64,000 nucleotides of DNA from Cyanophora paradoxa (Eukaryota > Glaucocystophyceae > Cyanophorales > Cyanophoraceae). A model generated the notes under the pieces. That model did no database searches, had not been told where the DNA came from, and was given only the letters and a program-made list of their open reading frames with translations. How positions within the stretch are numbered: the stretch's first letter is position 1; each line of letters begins with the position of its first letter. The position numbers and the translations under genes are program-made. This document shows, piece after piece, positions 59,201-64,000 of this stretch. The stretch lies in contig QPMI01000572.1 of the NCBI GenBank assembly GCA_004431415.1, forward strand, positions 186,001 to 250,000. Direction: 5' to 3'.

Positions 59201-62200
59201 TGCGGATAGAGGCCTCGATGTCGAGGGGTACGCGCGAGAAGGTGATCTTCCCCGCCTCCAGCTTCGAGATGTCCAGCACGTCGCTGCGGGGGGGGGGTAC
59301 GCGTTACGGGGGAGGGGAGGGGGACAGTTGGGATGCAGGACGGCCGCACTCTGCGCGGCGGGGCGTCAGCCGCGGAAGGGGCGGGGGCTGGTACATGCGC
59401 GCAGGGAGAGGGCGGGGGGTACGGTACGCACTGATGAGGGAGAGGAGGTGCTCCCCAGAGACCATCGCCCTGCGGGGGTACGGCGTTCGGCTTAGAAGAG
59501 GGGGGCTCCCCGCGCCCCGCTCCGAGCCGCGTACCCGGCCAGGCACTCCTCAAGCTGCTGGGGCAGTTCGAAGTCCTTCGCGAGCTGGAGCATGCCTGCG
59601 GGGGTACAGGATTGGCATGGAGGAACGGGGCGGCGATGCGGGGGTACGAGAACGACGAACCGAGGATGCCGTTGAGCTGGACGGCGCAAGCGGCGGAGCG
59701 CGGTCAGCAGGGGCGGGGGCGCGCGGGTCGTGCGGGCGGGCGGGCGGACCGGCGTTCGCACTGAGCGGGCGGGCGGGCGGGCTCTCGTCAGCGGGTACGG
59801 CGCGATTCGATCAGAAGGGGGGTACGCGGTGCGGGGACGCACTCTCGTGGGACATGGTGGCGAGGAACTTGCGGGCCTCCTCGGCCCGGATCTCGGCCTT
59901 CATCTTGCTCTTCCGCTCCGTCAGGTCCGTCTGCGCGCGCCGCACCCGACGCGTCGGGCCCCGGATCCGGAGGACGGGGGCGCAGGCTGGCACGCACGCC
60001 GATGCCGACGATGCCGACGATGGCGCCGGACTCGTCGATGCGGCTCGCCACCCGCAGCAGGATGTCCAGGCCCTGGGCCGGGGGGATCAGACGGCTGGGG
60101 GGTACGATGCACGGCGACCGCGGGCGCGGGTGCGGGGGGGCGGACCCCGCCGGCGCCGGCGGTGCCGCGCGTGGAGAACTCGAGGTCGCTCATCTGCTCC
60201 CCGCGGGCGGCCGCCCTCAGCGCCGCGTAGACCTCCCCCTGCCTCGACGGCTCCCTGAAGGGGGAGGGTGTGTGTGAGCCGTTTCAGGGGTACGGCGTAT
60301 TCTTGGCGGCGCGCGGGAGGGGGGTACGCACACGACGAGGGAGACGAAGTCGCGGCCGCGGACCTCCGCGGCCGATATGTGGAAGAGCTCCTCGCTCTTC
60401 GGGTTCCACTGCGGGCGGGGGAGTTTCAATATCAATTCCGAGAGAGCGGAGTACGGGGTTAATCCGGGGCCCCGTGCACCTCCGTCACGCGGAGCTGCGT
60501 GTCGCAGGCGAACACGGGCACTGTCACCGCCGAGATCATCTTCTGCAGATCTGTGTACCCGGGGGCGCGCTCAGGGTGGTACGGCGGAACGCAGGGGCAG
60601 CGCGAGGTCTCGCCTTGCGTCACGCATCGCAGCTGCACGGGGGCGGGGTGTCAGCGATTGGAGCAGACGGCAGCTAGGCCGAGGAGCGGCGCACCCGCTT
60701 GTTGCTGATCCCCAGCTTTTCGTTTAGGGTCCACACGCTCAGCTGAGGGTGTTGGGGGGGGGTGGGGGGGGGGGGGTGGAGACCGCGCTCAGCCGAGGGG
60801 GGGGGGGGATCGAAGGCGAGGGGGGTACGGGCGCGCCAGGATGTTGACGGCGGCGCAGTCGTCCTCGCGGAAGGGCTCGCTCTGGCCCTTCGTGTACTCC
60901 ACCCAGAGCTCTGCCCCCGCCGCCGAGCGCGCTCGGATCGGGGGAGGCGACGCAGGGCGGGGCGGGCGGGCGGACCGAAGCTGTCGCGGGGGGTGAGGGG
61001 CACGCCGGCCCTGTGCGCCCTGACCTCCCGCTCGGCGCCTGCGCCGGCCAGACGGGCGGGGCCTCCCTCAGCGAAGAAGAAGAAGGAGAAGAAACGCGAA
61101 CGAAGCGCACCGGCCCACTTGCGGGCGCGGGCGACCTCGTCCCTGAAGAACATGATCATCGTGTCGTTCGCCGCGCGCTGCAAGGGCGCGGGCCGCGTCA
61201 GGAGGCAGGAGGGGAGGGGTAGAGGGGCACACACCGCGACGAGGATGCCGCAGAGCTCGGGGGGCCGCTGGATGGTGGCCGGCAGCTCCCGCTTCCACTC
61301 GCTCGTCCACCAGATCTGCCCGCGCGGACGACGCTCAGCGAGGCCGACGGGGCCGACACGAGGCGGGGCGGCGCGGGGGCGGGGGCGGGGCAGCGGGGCA
61401 CCTGCTGCTCCCGGACACGCTCGCAGAGGTGGCGCCAGATGGCGACGATCTCGAAGGCGCGGGGCACGCGCCCCACCGAGCGGACGTTGGCGGCCGTCCC
61501 GCCGACGATGAGGGCGGCGCCCGCGCAGTTGATGAGGTCCGAGATGTTGGGCTTGCCACCCACGAGGACGTCCAGGAACGAGGCGGCCTCGTCCGGCACC
61601 GAGGAGAGCATCTGCGGGGGGCGAGGCGACGCCGTCAAAGAAGGGAAAGGGGGCGGGGACGGGGCGCGGACGCGGGCGTGGAGGTCCCGGGCGCGGAGCT
61701 CGTTGAGGCGGATGGAGCGCTCCATCACGTACGCGATCTGCGACGACATCGCCTGCTCCCCCGCCCCAGTCAGATCTGATCTGATCTGGGGGGGAGGGGG
61801 CGGGGGCGGGCCTGGACGAAGGCGTTGAAGGCGAGGCGGAACTTGTAGGACCAGTAGCGCGTCTCGTCGGCCTGGTGGCAGACGACGAGGCCCCAGAGGC
61901 GGCTCTCCACCACGATCGCGTTCACCAGCGACGCCCGCGTCCGCATGTTCTTCATGTCTGCCAGCCAGCACGCCCGCCCCGTCGGCCCGGGCGGGTCGGG
62001 CCCCGAGGGCGAGGGCGGGCGCACATTGCCTGTGGCAGGGGCTCACGCCCCGCAGGATGCTCTGCTGCAGGTCCAGCTGCGACTCCCCCGGGGCCGCCAG
62101 GATCGCCACCGGCTCTGCCCCCGCGCCCCCTCAGGTCGGGACGCCGGCCCCCCGGGGCCTCGGCGGAGGGGGGGGGGTACCGTAGGCGAAGTCGGGGATC

Positions 62201-63670
62201 TGGCGGACGCGGTTGCGGCAGAAGAGCTCTCGCGCCTGGGGCGGGATGTCCATCCCTGGGGCCCGCCCGCCCGCCTCTCAGCCGAGGAGGGCGAAGAAGG
62301 GGGGGCAGAGGGGGGCGGCGGCGGACCCGGGAAGGACATGCCGAGGTAGCGGGCCTTGCAGGGGCTCGTCGCCCGCACCGCCTCCGCGACCACCTCCCCG
62401 TCGTGCAGCGCGTCGAACCGGTACACCCTGGGGGGGGGGGAAGTCAGGGGGGGCAGTCGGGGGGTAGAGGGGTAGAGGTGTGGAGGGGGCGCGGACATGA
62501 CGCGGTCCATGCGGATGATGTCCGAGACCTCGTCGACGAAGCCCTGCGGGGGTACGCCGTCACGGGCGGGGTACGGGGGATGGGGGGGGGGGGGGCGGCG
62601 GGCCTGGCAGAGGGTCTCGAGGGTGCCGGCGGAGTGGACGCGGGCGGCGGCGCGCCCCGTCGCGATGTAGACGGCTCCCGTGTCGGCCTCCTACAGTGGA
62701 GGGGAGCGTCAGGAGGGGCGGGGCGGGGCGCGGAAGAGGGGCGGGCGGGCCTGGATGCGGTCCTTCTTCTCGAGCTCGATGACGATGCGGGCGACGGGGG
62801 CGCCCTCTACCAGCGGGCTCCCCAGCCACCCGCTCACCGTGACAGCCGCCGACGAGGCCGTCAGCCCGTGCCCAGGCTCCACGCCCACGCCCACGACAGA
62901 CGGCCGCCGCTGCTGCTGCTGCGCCGCCGCCTCCGCCACCTTGCGCGCCGACGAGGGCGGCACGTGCACTGCGCCCCGCGTGAGCGCCGCCCCGCCGGGG
63001 GCCCCGGGCGAGAGGGAGGGCGGGCGGGCGCACGGGCTCCGTTCCACTTGCGCTGCGCGCCGTTGGGGCCGCGCGTGAAGAACTTCATGGGCACCGTGTC
63101 CGACTCGGCGAGGTGCGAGGGGCGCGAGATCTTCGCGAAGACCGTATCGCGCACGTTCTGCACGGCGCGCCGGCCCGGGTCAGCCGGAGTCGCAAGAGCT
63201 CCGCGCGAATGCGGCGGGGGCGGGGGCGGGGGCGCGCGCACCCGGTAGCTCTCCGGGGCGAGGAGGTCAGCGAGGTCGCGACCCAGGCAGTCGCCGGGGG
63301 GCACGCCCAGCTCTTCCCCCACGTTCGCCGACACGTGCGTGACTGTCAGGTCCTCCCGGACCGCGATCAGCACGCCGTGCGGCTGTATGTGCCCGATCTG
63401 CCGCAGCAGGTAGGGGTCTGCGGCGCGGCGCGGCTGTGAGCGGCGCCGACGGAGGGGCACGCGGCGACTCCCGCGCGTCGCTCACCTCTGTCTCCTTCCG
63501 GGAGAGCTTCGATCCGTGCCTGCGCAAGCGAGGTCGGCTGGGGATGGATCGCGGAGGTCTCGTGCGCGGGTCGGCCTCACCTGTTCGGCCTCCAAACGCG
63601 CCCGCTTGCTGCGGGCGTTGCTCTCTTCGTCATGGGAGGAGCGTCGCCCCGCGCCCGAGTGCGGGAACAT
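56281..63670 (-). CDS. PHY: Hybrid phytochrome histidine kinase (PAS-GAF-PHY-PAS-HisKA-HATPase-REC-REC)
   Basis: Red/far-red type photoreceptor kinase. In order: PAS (63418-63241; LLRQIGHIQPHGVLIAVRED); GAF (62540-61813; VYRFDALHDGEVVAEAV, MDIPPQARELFCRNRVRQIP, ILRGVSPCHRQYMKNMRTRA, with the Cys codon at 62035-62037 placed as in plant and Cph1 phytochromes); PHY (61757-60835; MIMFFRDEVARARKWAG, VPLTPRDSFG, ELWVEYTKGQSEPF); PAS (60560-60340; AVTVPVFACDTQLRV, WNPKSEELFHISA); HisKA H-box FLATMSHEMRTPLNGILG (His codon 59847-59849); HATPase (NYLSNAVKFTPAGEVRVRV, VRFEVQDTG, GTGLGLAICKEIVERWGGEL); REC1 (ALVVEDNATNMRVMRAML, IVFMDMEMPRKDGL, LTKPLS); REC2 (HVLIVEDNPMNMRVLTGMV, LIFMDVQMP, TKPVA); basic tail with SPHKRARTEAE. 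Phospho-Asp and Lys are intact in both receivers. ATG 63670 (MFPHSGAGRRSSHDEESN) is preferred; 63850 is in frame. Several introns are GC-AG. No N-terminal bacteriophytochrome-type Cys was seen. Confidence 0.9.
56769..56806. repeat. (AAAGG)n short tandem repeat in a phytochrome intron
   Basis: About seven copies of the pentamer AAAGG with AAAAG variants at the end. It is pyrimidine-rich (CCTTT) in the sense strand of the gene, so it may double as a polypyrimidine tract. Confidence 0.8.
59661..59676 (-). other. 16-nt microexon following the H-box microexon
   Basis: CTCAACGGCATCCTCG encodes LNGIL plus the first base of a Gly codon, completed by the next exon (GC then ATGCTCCAG; GMLQLAKDFE). It is bounded by GTCCAG and a GTTCGTCG donor. 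Confidence 0.75.
59750..59760 (-). other. 11-nt microexon in the phytochrome kinase H-box
   Basis: TGCGAACGCCG sits between CAG (59761-59763 complement) and a GTCCGC donor. With the preceding A it gives codons for MRTP, restoring the H-box SHEMRTPLNG that is otherwise missing. The flanking introns are 82 nt (59761-59842) and 73 nt (59677-59749). Confidence 0.8.
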
Positions 63671-64000
63671 GTTCGGCGGCGCCAGGGCGCGCGAGCTCCG
63701 GCACGCGTCGCTCGTGAACGCGTGCGGCCGCGGTGCCCTTCGCGCGTCCTCTACTCCGAGATCGCTGACTTCGCCAGAGTAAGCAATGAGCTTCAGCAGC
63801 CTAGAACGCGCGAGCGGATACGGGCTCGCTTCGCAAGCTTTGTGGCGCACCCTGACTGTTACAGTCGGGGCTCCTCTACTGCAACCAAGATGCGCCGCTG
63901 TCCGAAAGAAACCGGTGCTGATCGGCTGCGAAGGCGGTAAGGATGCTGCGGAGCTCCCACTCAGGATGTTTCGCCACTCAGACAGCGCATTCAGGCGTGT
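63671..64000. other. 5' flank of the phytochrome gene
   Basis: Contains the promoter or 5' UTR of the - strand phytochrome gene, or a further ~60 N-terminal codons if ATG 63850 is used. No other exon supported before the window end. Confidence 0.4.

Overview
This is a GC-rich nuclear window from a photosynthetic, flagellated protist. The evidence is dense short introns (about 50-100 nt), multi-exon genes on both strands, a bilin-binding phytochrome histidine kinase, a metallophosphoesterase of a type shared with cyanobacteria and plants, a centriolar satellite protein (CEP131) and a vasohibin-type tubulin carboxypeptidase. Many introns use a GC-AG donor, fixed by reading through conserved protein motifs. 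From memory this is common in haptophytes and dinoflagellates, but I cannot assign a lineage from sequence alone; haptophyte, pelagophyte and prasinophyte algae all remain possible. No rRNA, tRNA, CRISPR or bacterial operon is seen.

Layout, left to right. 1-127: 3' end of an unidentified + gene. 598-3402 (-): POT/PTR oligopeptide transporter, sharing a ~200 bp divergent promoter with a + calcineurin-like metallophosphoesterase (3607-5646). 6241-7022 (-): weak gene fragment. 7051-9845: a 2.8 kb element with ~95 bp terminal inverted repeats, subterminal GTGTCAG motifs, a triplicated ~145 bp repeat and possible captured exons. 10531-16071 (-): unidentified basic protein whose central exon holds ~55 copies of a 54 bp minisatellite (18-aa Pro/Ala repeat). 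17984-18334 (-): small acidic protein, possibly the 5' end of the preceding gene. 19177-32750 (-): a giant gene for a secreted/membrane protein with kelch-like repeats, many cysteine-rich GCC2/GCC3-type modules, several transmembrane helices and a Gly/Ala/Pro-rich tail.

32740-41000 holds a tandem segmental duplication: two intact + copies of an NHL-repeat protein (33250-35992 and 37305-40094), each copy flanked by slivers of the neighbouring genes. 40962-44158 (-): unidentified gene. 44159-46868: gene-poor, palindrome-rich DNA. 46869-47896 (+): Ser/Pro-rich disordered protein. 48753-53065 (-): CEP131, head-to-head with vasohibin (53735-55415, +). 56281-63670 (-): hybrid phytochrome kinase (PAS-GAF-PHY-PAS-HisKA-HATPase-REC-REC).

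The clearest functional theme is the CEP131/vasohibin pair, two microtubule/cilium genes back to back. The most unusual features are genomic: frequent GC-AG introns, blocks of introns rich in a GTACCCC word, 11-nt and 16-nt microexons across the kinase H-box, a minisatellite open in several frames inside a gene, and intergenic DNA built from overlapping palindromes. Exon boundaries were read by eye; gene spans are outer limits of the coding sequence and 5' ends are the least certain.
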